From positions 1 through 31,336 of the forward strand of contig JAKAAI010000014.1 in assembly GCA_021797055.1 (NCBI GenBank): 31,336 nucleotides of DNA, written 5' to 3'. The notes below the pieces were generated by a model. That model saw only the letters and a list, made by a program, of their open reading frames with translations. It had not been told where the DNA came from and ran no database searches. The position numbers and the translations under genes were made by a program. This document shows positions 8,146 through 15,230 of the stretch, in pieces (position 1 is the stretch's first letter; every line of letters starts with the position of its first letter). Source of the DNA: Thermoplasmata archaeon. Lineage in GTDB: Archaea > Thermoplasmatota > Thermoplasmata > Thermoplasmatales > Thermoplasmataceae.

Positions 8146-9243
8146 CTAGTTCTTCTCCTTGAGTTTCTTTAGTCTCTTCTCATAATCTTCAAATATCTCA
8201 GAAATGCACTTACCGAAGTTCCAGTCATGTTGATCAACGCTCATTGAAATCCTTCCAGAAATTAGCCTGGTTCTTACAGAATATTTTGTACTTCCCTCTG
8301 TCTTGTACCTCTGTACGTTAATATTAAGGGTACCGTTTTTATGACCGGTTATTCGGTGAAACTTCCCGATGAATTTGTCTGCAAGAAAATAAGCAGTATC
8401 GTAAAGATCCTCTTCCCCGGGTAGAAGACCGCTTATATTAACCAGGACACCATCCCCCTTTGATGCCCCAACTGCAGCATCTAATATAATATCCATGTCA
8501 ACCGAGCCGATCAGTTTCTCATTCTCATCGACAACAGGTATGGAATGCAGATGCTTCTCAACCATCAGATCTGCCGCATCCTGCAGCGGATCATCAGGAG
8601 TGAGTGGAGAAAGGTTATACATAATGGAACCACTGGTTATACTTATTGCATTTTTTCTGGAAGTATACTGCCCGTAACTTATCTTCTCCTTGAAACCGAA
8701 CATCTCTTTGCTTGCAGATTCAAAATTGATAAAACCCTTGTACTTTCCATTTGCGTCTACAACGAAAATTTCAGACCTGTTTGCCTGACGCATCTTATCC
8801 ACAGCGGATTCAGCCGAATCTTTCTCATCGACGCTTTCTGTGTTCTCTGTCAGCAGATCCCGGCATTTGAGATTCCTCGCGTTGAACAGCTCATCCAGAT
8901 GCTTCATAAGATCCGTTCGGGAAATTATGCCAATCACTTTATTCTTATTCAGCACAGGAAGTGCTATTAAACCGCTTTCGTGAAGTTTTTCTGCAACAGA
9001 TAGTAAATCGTCATCGGCTGTGATACCTGGAGATGGAACAGCGAAATGCACTATCTTGGAAGAAGCCTGAACGCTTCTTCTGCGAAGTATTTCTCGGTTT
9101 GACAGTATACCAACATATTTGCCATCCCTAACAACCGGTATAGTGTGTATGTTGTTGTCTCTCATCTTTGAGATTGCCTCGGCTATTGTTGTCTCTGCTT
9201 CCATTGTTATTACGTTTTTAGTCATTGCTTCTGATGCTTTCAT
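8146..9243 (-). CDS. Four-CBS protein with C-terminal HPF/RaiA-like domain
   Basis: A 365-residue protein with two Bateman modules and an extra C-terminal domain. CBS repeats begin near MTKNVITM (7-14), FAVPSPGI (67-74), LLTENTESV (130-138) and SIMYNLSPL (206-214); such pairs bind adenine nucleotides. Residues 264-365 follow the order beta-alpha-beta-beta-beta-alpha (DGVLVNISGL, a helix, LNINVQRYK, KYSVRTRL, RISMSVD, then the basic helix FEDYEKRLKKLKEKN). This resembles the hibernation-promoting factor fold, by my reading only. The ATG at 9243 overlaps the upstream stop as TAATG and is preceded by GGAGGGG. An in-frame TTG at 9258 is less likely. An energy-sensing, ribosome-related role is inference. 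Confidence 0.85.
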   Translation of the reverse strand: MKASEAMTKNVITMEAETTIAEAISKMRDNNIHTIPVVRDGKYVGILSNREILRRRSVQASSKIVHFAVPSPGITADDDLLSVAEKLHESGLIALPVLNKNKVIGIISRTDLMKHLDELFNARNLKCRDLLTENTESVDEKDSAESAVDKMRQANRSEIFVVDANGKYKGFINFESASKEMFGFKEKISYGQYTSRKNAISITSGSIMYNLSPLTPDDPLQDAADLMVEKHLHSIPVVDENEKLIGSVDMDIILDAAVGASKGDGVLVNISGLLPGEEDLYDTAYFLADKFIGKFHRITGHKNGTLNINVQRYKTEGSTKYSVRTRLISGRISMSVDQHDWNFGKCISEIFEDYEKRLKKLKEKN

Positions 9244-10418
9244 TAAGATCCCCTCCAATACCTCAGTTTAAAAGATTTTACTAAATCCCTAACCTCATTT
9301 AATACATTTTGACCTTTATTTGCTCTTGAAATCAGATCAGCCACCATGGTCATATCGTTCCAGCCCATCCTTGTGACCTCTGATGTGCCGATCCTCCCAT
9401 CCCTATCCACAATTATCCCATTCTTTTCAAGTTTCCTCGAGAATGAGATTCTATCCTCCTCTTTTCTTAGATCCAGTAAGATCTGATGGGATTCGCTGAA
9501 CCATGGCTTGAATCTGACAGGAATTCCGGCTCCAGAAAGTTCCTCTCCAAGAATTCTCGAATTAAGTTGAATCTGCTTTGCATAATCCTTTCCATGCTCT
9601 TTCATTTCTTCGACTGCAATTCCTAGCGCAGCAATCCTGTTAGGATGCATGTTGTCCATTGTCATCCACGTTAGATTATCCTCCAGTTTTTCCATGATAT
9701 CAGGTGAGTTTGTTATTATTATTCCGCCCTGTGGCCCAAAAAACGACTTATGGGTTGAGCCCACAAGCAGGGTGGAGTATTTCAGCACATCTGGCTGGAA
9801 TCTGCCTCCAGCTATCAAGCCCATCACATGTGATCCATCATATATTATCCTGGTACCTTGTGGCTCACATATTTCATTTACTCTTTTAAGGTCGTAGCTC
9901 TTTACAAATGCAGACTGCCCCAGGATCACAAGATCAGGTTTTTCCAATGATATCATCTTTTCAAATGCATCGTATTCAATTTCCTGAATGGCATCATTGA
10001 AGGGAATCTCTATAAAATCCAGATCGAGGAGTTTACCTATATATTTACTGCTGTATCCAGGGTACCCGCCATATTTCTCCCCTATGGCTGCAGCTTTCTG
10101 CCCCCGCCTCGACGTTGAAAGAAGGGCCGCAAGAACCGCAATATGTCCACCTACAGGTCTTATCTCAGCATATTTTGAACCAAAAAGTTCTGCCGTATTC
10201 TTCTTGGCCACTGAATAAATTTCCTCAAATATGGATGTGCCGCCATACGAATTGATGCCATTTTTCATCAGGTGCGAATATCTGGAACCAAGGTCGCTTG
10301 AGAGAGCACGTTTCACATCCGGGCTTAAACAGTTTTCAGAAGCCTGAAGGTTAAGACACGAAGACCTGTAAGAATCATTTTCTTCAATCATTTTCAAAGT
10401 GGCATAAGGCATAATCAT
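9243..10418 (-). CDS. Serine hydroxymethyltransferase-family PLP enzyme (divergent)
   Basis: A 391-residue fold-type I PLP enzyme. SHMT marks are visible: LNLQASENCLSPDV near the start (SHMT has LIASEN), SYGG (57-60), DGSHVMGL (194-201, the PLP-binding aspartate and histidine), STHKSFFGPQGG with PLP lysine Lys224, and GRIGTSEVTRMGW near the C-terminus where SHMT has its substrate-binding arginine. It is somewhat shorter than bacterial SHMT (about 417) and the tetrahydrofolate region is poorly conserved, so the pterin donor or even the reaction may differ. A TATA box at 10429-10440 favours a leaderless start, perhaps at the second ATG (10412, MPYATL). It is the first gene of the SHMT - CBS - TldD - TldE operon. 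Confidence 0.8.
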   Translation of the reverse strand: MIMPYATLKMIEENDSYRSSCLNLQASENCLSPDVKRALSSDLGSRYSHLMKNGINSYGGTSIFEEIYSVAKKNTAELFGSKYAEIRPVGGHIAVLAALLSTSRRGQKAAAIGEKYGGYPGYSSKYIGKLLDLDFIEIPFNDAIQEIEYDAFEKMISLEKPDLVILGQSAFVKSYDLKRVNEICEPQGTRIIYDGSHVMGLIAGGRFQPDVLKYSTLLVGSTHKSFFGPQGGIIITNSPDIMEKLEDNLTWMTMDNMHPNRIAALGIAVEEMKEHGKDYAKQIQLNSRILGEELSGAGIPVRFKPWFSESHQILLDLRKEEDRISFSRKLEKNGIIVDRDGRIGTSEVTRMGWNDMTMVADLISRANKGQNVLNEVRDLVKSFKLRYWRGS

Positions 10419-10428
10419 GATATCGCAG

Positions 10429-10440
10429 AATATATAATAA
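10429..10440 (-). promoter_or_regulatory. TATA box for the SHMT-family operon
   Basis: On the minus strand this reads TTATTATATATT. Its centre is about 21-22 nt before the ATG at 10412 and about 15 nt before the ATG at 10418. This favours 10412 if the transcript is leaderless. Confidence 0.5.
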
Positions 10441-10478
10441 AGGGATAAGTTGAGATGTATGTCCGTATCAGGAAGGAT

Positions 10479-10901
10479 TCATTCCTTCATTGACATAACA
10501 TAATCCCTGATCCTGTTAAGTGCACCCTTCGTTCCAGTTATCATGTGATCCTTCATCTTCTTATAGAAAATAGTGTATGGAAACTTTAACTTTATATCCC
10601 ATGTTGAGGACAAAGTGCAGAAGTCCTTTCCCTCTGTTACTGAAACGTCTTTTGTTCCGGTGAAAGGTCCTCGGGTATAAGTTTCTTTTACAAGACGCTG
10701 AGTAGGCATCTTCTCTATTCTAAGGACTCCCTTTGCTGGAAAGGCAAAGCGTATTCTGAAACTCCCATCTTCGTTCCTGGAAAGAGATCTTGTTCCATGC
10801 CAGAATTGTGGAATCAGTGTCCAGTCTGCAATAACCCTCCACACTTCATCTGCAGATGCAAGTATGTTTAGTTTCGATTTAATCAATATCTTTGAAGGCA
10901 T
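10479..10901 (-). CDS. SRPBCC (START/Bet v1-fold) family protein
   Basis: A 140-residue protein with the layout of SRPBCC lipid/ligand-binding proteins. It has an opening strand (ILIKSKLNILASADEVWRVI, about residues 5-24) where family members have a ...psaevWd.v.d pattern, then WTLIPQFWHGTRS, a central set of antiparallel strands, and a long amphipathic C-terminal helix (MKDHMITGTKGALNRIRDYV). This family binds hydrophobic ligands in a deep pocket; no catalytic residues can be named. The ATG follows GAGGATC 5 nt after the permease stop, so it is the third gene of the ABC exporter operon. A role in handling a lipophilic ABC substrate is inference from position. Confidence 0.75.
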   Translation of the reverse strand: MPSKILIKSKLNILASADEVWRVIADWTLIPQFWHGTRSLSRNEDGSFRIRFAFPAKGVLRIEKMPTQRLVKETYTRGPFTGTKDVSVTEGKDFCTLSSTWDIKLKFPYTIFYKKMKDHMITGTKGALNRIRDYVMSMKE

Positions 10902-10906
10902 GATCC

Positions 10907-11683
10907 TCAGTTAATCCCCACTCGGACCTTTCTGTAAAGAAGGGATGCTATGATCACTATTATTGCAGTTTCTATCATTAAGACAAGAAGTTGCAGCATA
11001 TCAGATCCGTTTATCTGTGAGACATATCCTGCCCTGACTCCGTCTGCTATGTAAGTTAGCGGGTTCGCGTAAAAGAGGTACCTCAGGGCGATTGGGGTGG
11101 CCGAAGTAACCGGATAGAATACTGTACTTGCAAAATCGGCAAAAAAGATGATAAGTATCTGGATGCTGTTATATGCCTGGTTTGACTTTACCCGGGCAGC
11201 TATAGCTAGAAACAGGCAGCCCCAAAATATGCTGCCAAGAAAAACGTTCACTACGATCATTCCGGCGCCTAATGGAGAAATCGGCCGGTATGACATTGCT
11301 ATTTCAGAAAAGGCAAGCATAATTCCTGATCCAATGAAACCAAACACAATTGTAGTAAGCAGAATGCCGAACAGATATTCGGATCTCCTGTACGGGCTGG
11401 ACAGGATCTGCTCAAACATTCCATATCTCCTGTCAGACCAGAGCAGGCTTCCTGCAACAACCCCGGCTGTCGTAGTCTCGAACGCTATTATGCCTGGGGA
11501 CAGGAATACTGCATAATTAACGGTTGAATTTGCAACATTTATTCCGCTAATCAGGGTTCCGAACATATAGCCCATGAATACAAGATATATAGTGGGCATA
11601 AGCACGAGGAAAACCAGCGTGCCTGGGTCCGTATTGATCCTTACATTACGAATCATTAACCTGTATGAATTCAGCACGTTCAT
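10907..11683 (-). CDS. ABC-2 type transporter permease
   Basis: A 258-residue integral membrane protein with about six hydrophobic segments. It starts with a short cytoplasmic helix (NSYRLMIRNVRIN) and a first membrane span at about 21-42 (FLVLMPTIYLVFMGYMF). The EQILSSPYRRSEYLFG block after the second span and the final YLFYANPLTYIADGVRAG block are typical of ABC-2 permeases, which export drugs, polysaccharides or lipids. It would work as a dimer with the ATPase encoded just upstream; the two reading frames overlap by 4 nt (ATGA). Substrate cannot be told from the sequence. Confidence 0.92.
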   Translation of the reverse strand: MNVLNSYRLMIRNVRINTDPGTLVFLVLMPTIYLVFMGYMFGTLISGINVANSTVNYAVFLSPGIIAFETTTAGVVAGSLLWSDRRYGMFEQILSSPYRRSEYLFGILLTTIVFGFIGSGIMLAFSEIAMSYRPISPLGAGMIVVNVFLGSIFWGCLFLAIAARVKSNQAYNSIQILIIFFADFASTVFYPVTSATPIALRYLFYANPLTYIADGVRAGYVSQINGSDMLQLLVLMIETAIIVIIASLLYRKVRVGIN

Positions 11684-12618
11684 GCTGCGTCACCGGTAAG
11701 CGTATTGATGAAAACATCCTCTAATGAGACGGATCTGACATTTAACCAGTTTATGACAAGGCCAAGTGAGATGGCAGAGCTTACAATTTCCCGCATGGTT
11801 TCCTGTGTGTCTGACGTAACGACACGATACGGTGAATTTGGCTCAGAAGGTCCTTCGACGCGACCGCTCATTATGGTGCCGAACAACCTTTCAGTCTGAT
11901 CAGGCTGACCTGAAACAGATACTTCGATCGTCTTGAGACCCGCGTAACTATTTTTCAGCCGGGAAACAGTGTCGCATGCAACAATCTTTCCTGAATTCAT
12001 TATAGCTATTCGTTCGCAGAGATAGTCAGCTTCCTCAAGGTTGTGCGTTGTGAACAGGACGCTAAGCCCCTCTTTTGTCATATCCCTGACCATATTCAGT
12101 ATGTTCCTTCTCGCTATTGGGTCGAGACCGGCAGTTGGTTCATCCAGAAAGAGAAGATCCATGTCATGCATAAACTCTCTTGCCACCTGAACCCTTCTCT
12201 TCTGTCCGCCAGAGAGGTCCCACATCCTCTTCTTCCTGATATCTTTCAGCTCAAATGTATCCAGCAGCCTCTCAATTTTTTCTTTCCTTACTGATTTACT
12301 GACTCCCCAGATAAAACCATAAACGTCCAGAGCGTTCTCGACTGTCGTAAAATCAAAAGATTCGTCTTGGAGAACAACGCCAATTCTCCTCCTCAATCGA
12401 TTACCAGCATCGGATGGGTCAAGACCAAGAACCTGAACATCGCCGGAAGTCCTTTTTAACAAGGTGGTCAAGATGCGCATTGTTGTCGTCTTCCCAGCAC
12501 CATTTCTGCCAAGCATTCCGAATATCTCACCCTCCTTCACTGAAAAAGTTATACCGTCAACGGCATATTTCTTTCCGTCGTATGTGTATCTAAGATCGCT
12601 GACTTCTATAGCATTCAT
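11680..12618 (-). CDS. ABC transporter ATP-binding protein (ABC-2 exporter type)
   Basis: A 312-residue ATPase of the drug/daunorubicin-resistance-type exporter class. The nucleotide-binding domain carries Walker A GRNGAGKT (37-44), the signature LSGGQ (135-139), Walker B LLFLDEP (155-161) and the switch histidine His192. The C-terminal ~90 residues are the accessory domain common in this class, ending VRSVSLEDVFINTLTG. The open frame extends to a TTG at 12645, but ATG 12618 gives the family start MNAIEVSDLRYTYDG. An AT-rich TAAAAATA at 12649-12656 could be its TATA element. It leads an operon with the permease and the SRPBCC gene. Confidence 0.94.
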   Translation of the reverse strand: MNAIEVSDLRYTYDGKKYAVDGITFSVKEGEIFGMLGRNGAGKTTTMRILTTLLKRTSGDVQVLGLDPSDAGNRLRRRIGVVLQDESFDFTTVENALDVYGFIWGVSKSVRKEKIERLLDTFELKDIRKKRMWDLSGGQKRRVQVAREFMHDMDLLFLDEPTAGLDPIARRNILNMVRDMTKEGLSVLFTTHNLEEADYLCERIAIMNSGKIVACDTVSRLKNSYAGLKTIEVSVSGQPDQTERLFGTIMSGRVEGPSEPNSPYRVVTSDTQETMREIVSSAISLGLVINWLNVRSVSLEDVFINTLTGDAA

Positions 12619-12719
12619 AAATAGCGGTAATTCCTCATACCACAATGCTATTTTTAGTCATATATGTTATGTATCTTTCATTCGAGCTACGTGTCAATGG
12701 GTATTATCAATATAAGAAA

Positions 12720-12830
12720 ATTTTCAATTGCAGATCTATCATACTTGAAATTAAGGCAGAAGCAAAGAAGTGGCAAATCAACCCAGTTAAATTTCTTTGA
12801 ATCTTCATCTTTCGGCAATCAATTGAAAAT
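12720..12830. repeat. 11-nt inverted repeat in the gap after the cyclase gene
   Basis: ATTTTCAATTG at 12720-12730 is repeated in inverted orientation as CAATTGAAAAT at 12820-12830, directly beside the cyclase stop codon. The 89 nt between them contain no open frame I can support. The whole 12619-12830 gap is AT-rich and otherwise without recognisable content. The repeat may be chance or an old insertion scar. Confidence 0.3.
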
Positions 12831-13691
12831 CTAAAGAACTGCAAACGGCGCAACAGGGGAACCAGCCCCACCCTTCAGCTTTAAAGGCGCCATCACGAAC
12901 AGGAATTCGTTTATCCCAGACGATGCGAGCTCGTCAAGCCTCATGTTTTCTACCAGCTGTATACCATGATCGGTAATAAGTACCTGATGGCAGGGGAACA
13001 GTTCCTTTGTGCCTGGAACAACCACATCGAAGCTTGCTGTGTCTGCTCCGGTTATACCGACCTTTTTCCCTGCTATCCATTCAGCCGCTCTTTTACCTGG
13101 TCCGGGTTGAAGATCCAGATACCTTGGATTGTCCCTCATCCAAAGCTTGCTGTAACCTGTATATATCAGAAGAGCGTCGCCAGGTTCAATTTTCATCTTT
13201 TTCTTTTTAAGTAGGCCTTCAAAGTCGGTCGGTTTAAGCTCCAAGCTTGGTTCCAGTATGTCAACCCCAAAATATTCAGGAAAATTGAATAAGACGCCCC
13301 TTGTGAATATTGGAGGCATATTTTCTATTCCAAGTTCCGAAGTCCCTGATGGAGCCTCGATGTCATAAACGCTGGAACCCCCGTAAAGAAATTTATCACG
13401 AGACGCATGATTCAGACCGTCCACATGGGTGCCCGTGTGATCGGATAACTCATACCTGCATATCATGGAACCAAGTTTATTTTTAAAGGAATTAAACGAC
13501 CTGAGTGTGTAATCTGGCGATCTATATGTGTACTGAAAATACGGGCCATGAAATTCCATCGTCGGCATTCCATTCTCATAAATCTGAGAAAGTGGAATTA
13601 ACCTGCCATCCCGCACTTTTCGAGCTGCTTCTAGTACTTTTGTATGCCCTATCTCTGTGCTTGCTCCGTAATTCTTCTTTCCCTTGTCCAA
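12831..13691 (-). CDS. Cyclase-family metal-dependent hydrolase (kynurenine formamidase-like)
   Basis: A 286-residue member of the cyclase family (kynurenine formamidase and isatin hydrolase are members), which hydrolyse amide or cyclic amide bonds with a divalent metal. The metal motif HTGTHVDGLNH (residues 85-95) matches the family HxGTHxDxxxH pattern. The N-terminal TKVLEAARKVRDGRLIPL and the C-terminal HQVLITDHGIQLVENM block are also typical. No ATG is available; TTG at 13691 follows GGTGATC and a stop codon lies three codons upstream, so TTG is the best start. It follows the APC permease by 46 nt on the same strand. The substrate is unknown. Confidence 0.88.
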   Translation of the reverse strand: MDKGKKNYGASTEIGHTKVLEAARKVRDGRLIPLSQIYENGMPTMEFHGPYFQYTYRSPDYTLRSFNSFKNKLGSMICRYELSDHTGTHVDGLNHASRDKFLYGGSSVYDIEAPSGTSELGIENMPPIFTRGVLFNFPEYFGVDILEPSLELKPTDFEGLLKKKKMKIEPGDALLIYTGYSKLWMRDNPRYLDLQPGPGKRAAEWIAGKKVGITGADTASFDVVVPGTKELFPCHQVLITDHGIQLVENMRLDELASSGINEFLFVMAPLKLKGGAGSPVAPFAVL

Positions 13692-13737
13692 ACAGGATCA
13701 CCCTTATGGATCAGTATTGGAGTGTACGATAAAACGT

Positions 13738-15174
13738 TCACTCAGCCTGCGGAGCCGGAACCTCAGCGTATTTAACCTCCTTAACCCTTTCCCTTTGGAT
13801 ATACATAAGAACCAACACCAGTATTGTGTATATCACCAGTGCAATTGGTGCAAGCTCTATTGGGTAGGTTATTCCATATATTGCATAGGCAATGGCTGTA
13901 ATGATTATAATCGACGCTACCGTCGGAAATATCCCGCGGGTTATTGCGTTCCATCCGGACCAACCCTCTCCTTTAATCAGGGACAATGAACTGTTGACAA
14001 GCGTATGTATTATAAGCGTAGAAAGTGACCATATTATCTCCAGGATGATCCAGGCGAAGAATATACCGTTCTCGAAACCGTATTCATACCAAAAGATCGA
14101 GCCCATAAATATTATGACAATTGCCACCACACTCACAAGGAAAGTCGTGGCAGCAGCCGGGGTACCATACTTTTTATGTACCCTCGAAAGGAAGGATGGA
14201 AGCAGCCCCTGTCTGCTCATGGAGAAGAACATTCTTGAACCAGCTGTAATCATCGAAACGAGTGGCGTGAATATAACTGCGTCGTAAAGCGCAATTACAA
14301 TACCTTCAGCTGGTACCGATATATACTGGCCTGCAAGGACTGCTCCAGGGAATCCGGACTGGGAAAAGAGGTCCATTTTAGATATGCCCCAGGCTATCTC
14401 CATCGCGTACGTTGCGAAGAGATAGGTTATTCCCATGACGATAATGATCAAAAGAACTGCACGCCCAATTGACTTGTGCGGCGCCTTTACCTCTTCGCCA
14501 AGAGGAACGATGCTTCCGTATCCGGCATACGCCCCATAACTTCCTGTTATGAATCCAAGAAACACCCCATGCCATCCGCCAAGTGCATTGGCTGCATTGA
14601 ATGGTGCGAGTGTCTTAGGGGCGGATGAAACCAGGAAAACTGCTGAAAATGCGAATACTACAAGAAACTGGACGATTCCAACCACCATCAGTGTTGTAAC
14701 AGATAACCTCAACCCGCGATACACTATGTAGAACGCTACGAGCAGGGCAACAGCAATAAACAAAATACCAACCATGTTGCTTATGTTTGTACCGAAGACG
14801 GCATTTATTGAGCTGCTGAAAGTCCAGAAATAAATCAGGCAGATGAAGGCAGGACCAGATATCTGGTATAACAGAAATAAATAGCCAGTATAGGTTGCAA
14901 AATGTTTTCCTATTCCCTTATTAACATATGCAGCATAACCGCCCGCATGTGCAACATGTTTTGATATCTGGTAGATGCTGTTTCCGGAGAGAAGCGACGC
15001 GAGCAGGCCAATTATAAAGGCGAGAGGCGTTGCACCGAGCGCATAAGCTGCTGCTCCCGTCACCGATCCGATAAAAATTGCAATCGGCGCTTCCTGACCA
15101 AGTCCCTGGAAAAATAAACCCCTGGTACCTATATTCGTCCGTTTTAACCGTTCATTTGACTGCGTTTCTGTCAC
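13738..15174 (-). CDS. APC superfamily permease (copy 1)
   Basis: A 478-residue amino acid/polyamine/organocation transporter with about twelve hydrophobic segments. The first segments carry GLFFQGLGQEAPIAIFIGS and ALGATPLAFIIGLLASLLSG, as in APC proteins where the first helix breaks at the substrate site. A conserved cytoplasmic loop reads GYGSIVPLGEEVKAPHKSIG. It is strongly similar to the permease at 24815-26266. The start is GTG; a TATA box at 15192-15202 lies about 23 nt upstream, so the mRNA is probably leaderless. The cyclase-family hydrolase follows, and the molybdenum hydroxylase operon ends 56 nt upstream. Substrate is unknown. Confidence 0.92.
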   Translation of the reverse strand: MTETQSNERLKRTNIGTRGLFFQGLGQEAPIAIFIGSVTGAAAYALGATPLAFIIGLLASLLSGNSIYQISKHVAHAGGYAAYVNKGIGKHFATYTGYLFLLYQISGPAFICLIYFWTFSSSINAVFGTNISNMVGILFIAVALLVAFYIVYRGLRLSVTTLMVVGIVQFLVVFAFSAVFLVSSAPKTLAPFNAANALGGWHGVFLGFITGSYGAYAGYGSIVPLGEEVKAPHKSIGRAVLLIIIVMGITYLFATYAMEIAWGISKMDLFSQSGFPGAVLAGQYISVPAEGIVIALYDAVIFTPLVSMITAGSRMFFSMSRQGLLPSFLSRVHKKYGTPAAATTFLVSVVAIVIIFMGSIFWYEYGFENGIFFAWIILEIIWSLSTLIIHTLVNSSLSLIKGEGWSGWNAITRGIFPTVASIIIITAIAYAIYGITYPIELAPIALVIYTILVLVLMYIQRERVKEVKYAEVPAPQAE

Positions 15175-15191
15175 AAACTGAATACATATAG

Positions 15192-15202
15192 TTTATATAT
15201 AA
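15192..15202 (-). promoter_or_regulatory. TATA box for APC permease copy 1
   Basis: TTTATATATAA on the plus strand is nearly self-complementary and lies centred about 23 nt before the GTG at 15174. It supports a leaderless GTG start and separates the permease-cyclase unit from the molybdenum hydroxylase operon. Confidence 0.55.
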
Positions 15203-15230
15203 TGTTTTCGTCGAATCTAACACACAATGC

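Noticed and set aside
9244..9258. TTG start for the CBS protein five codons upstream
   Set aside because: ATG 9243 has GGAGGGG in front and forms a TAATG overlap with the previous stop.
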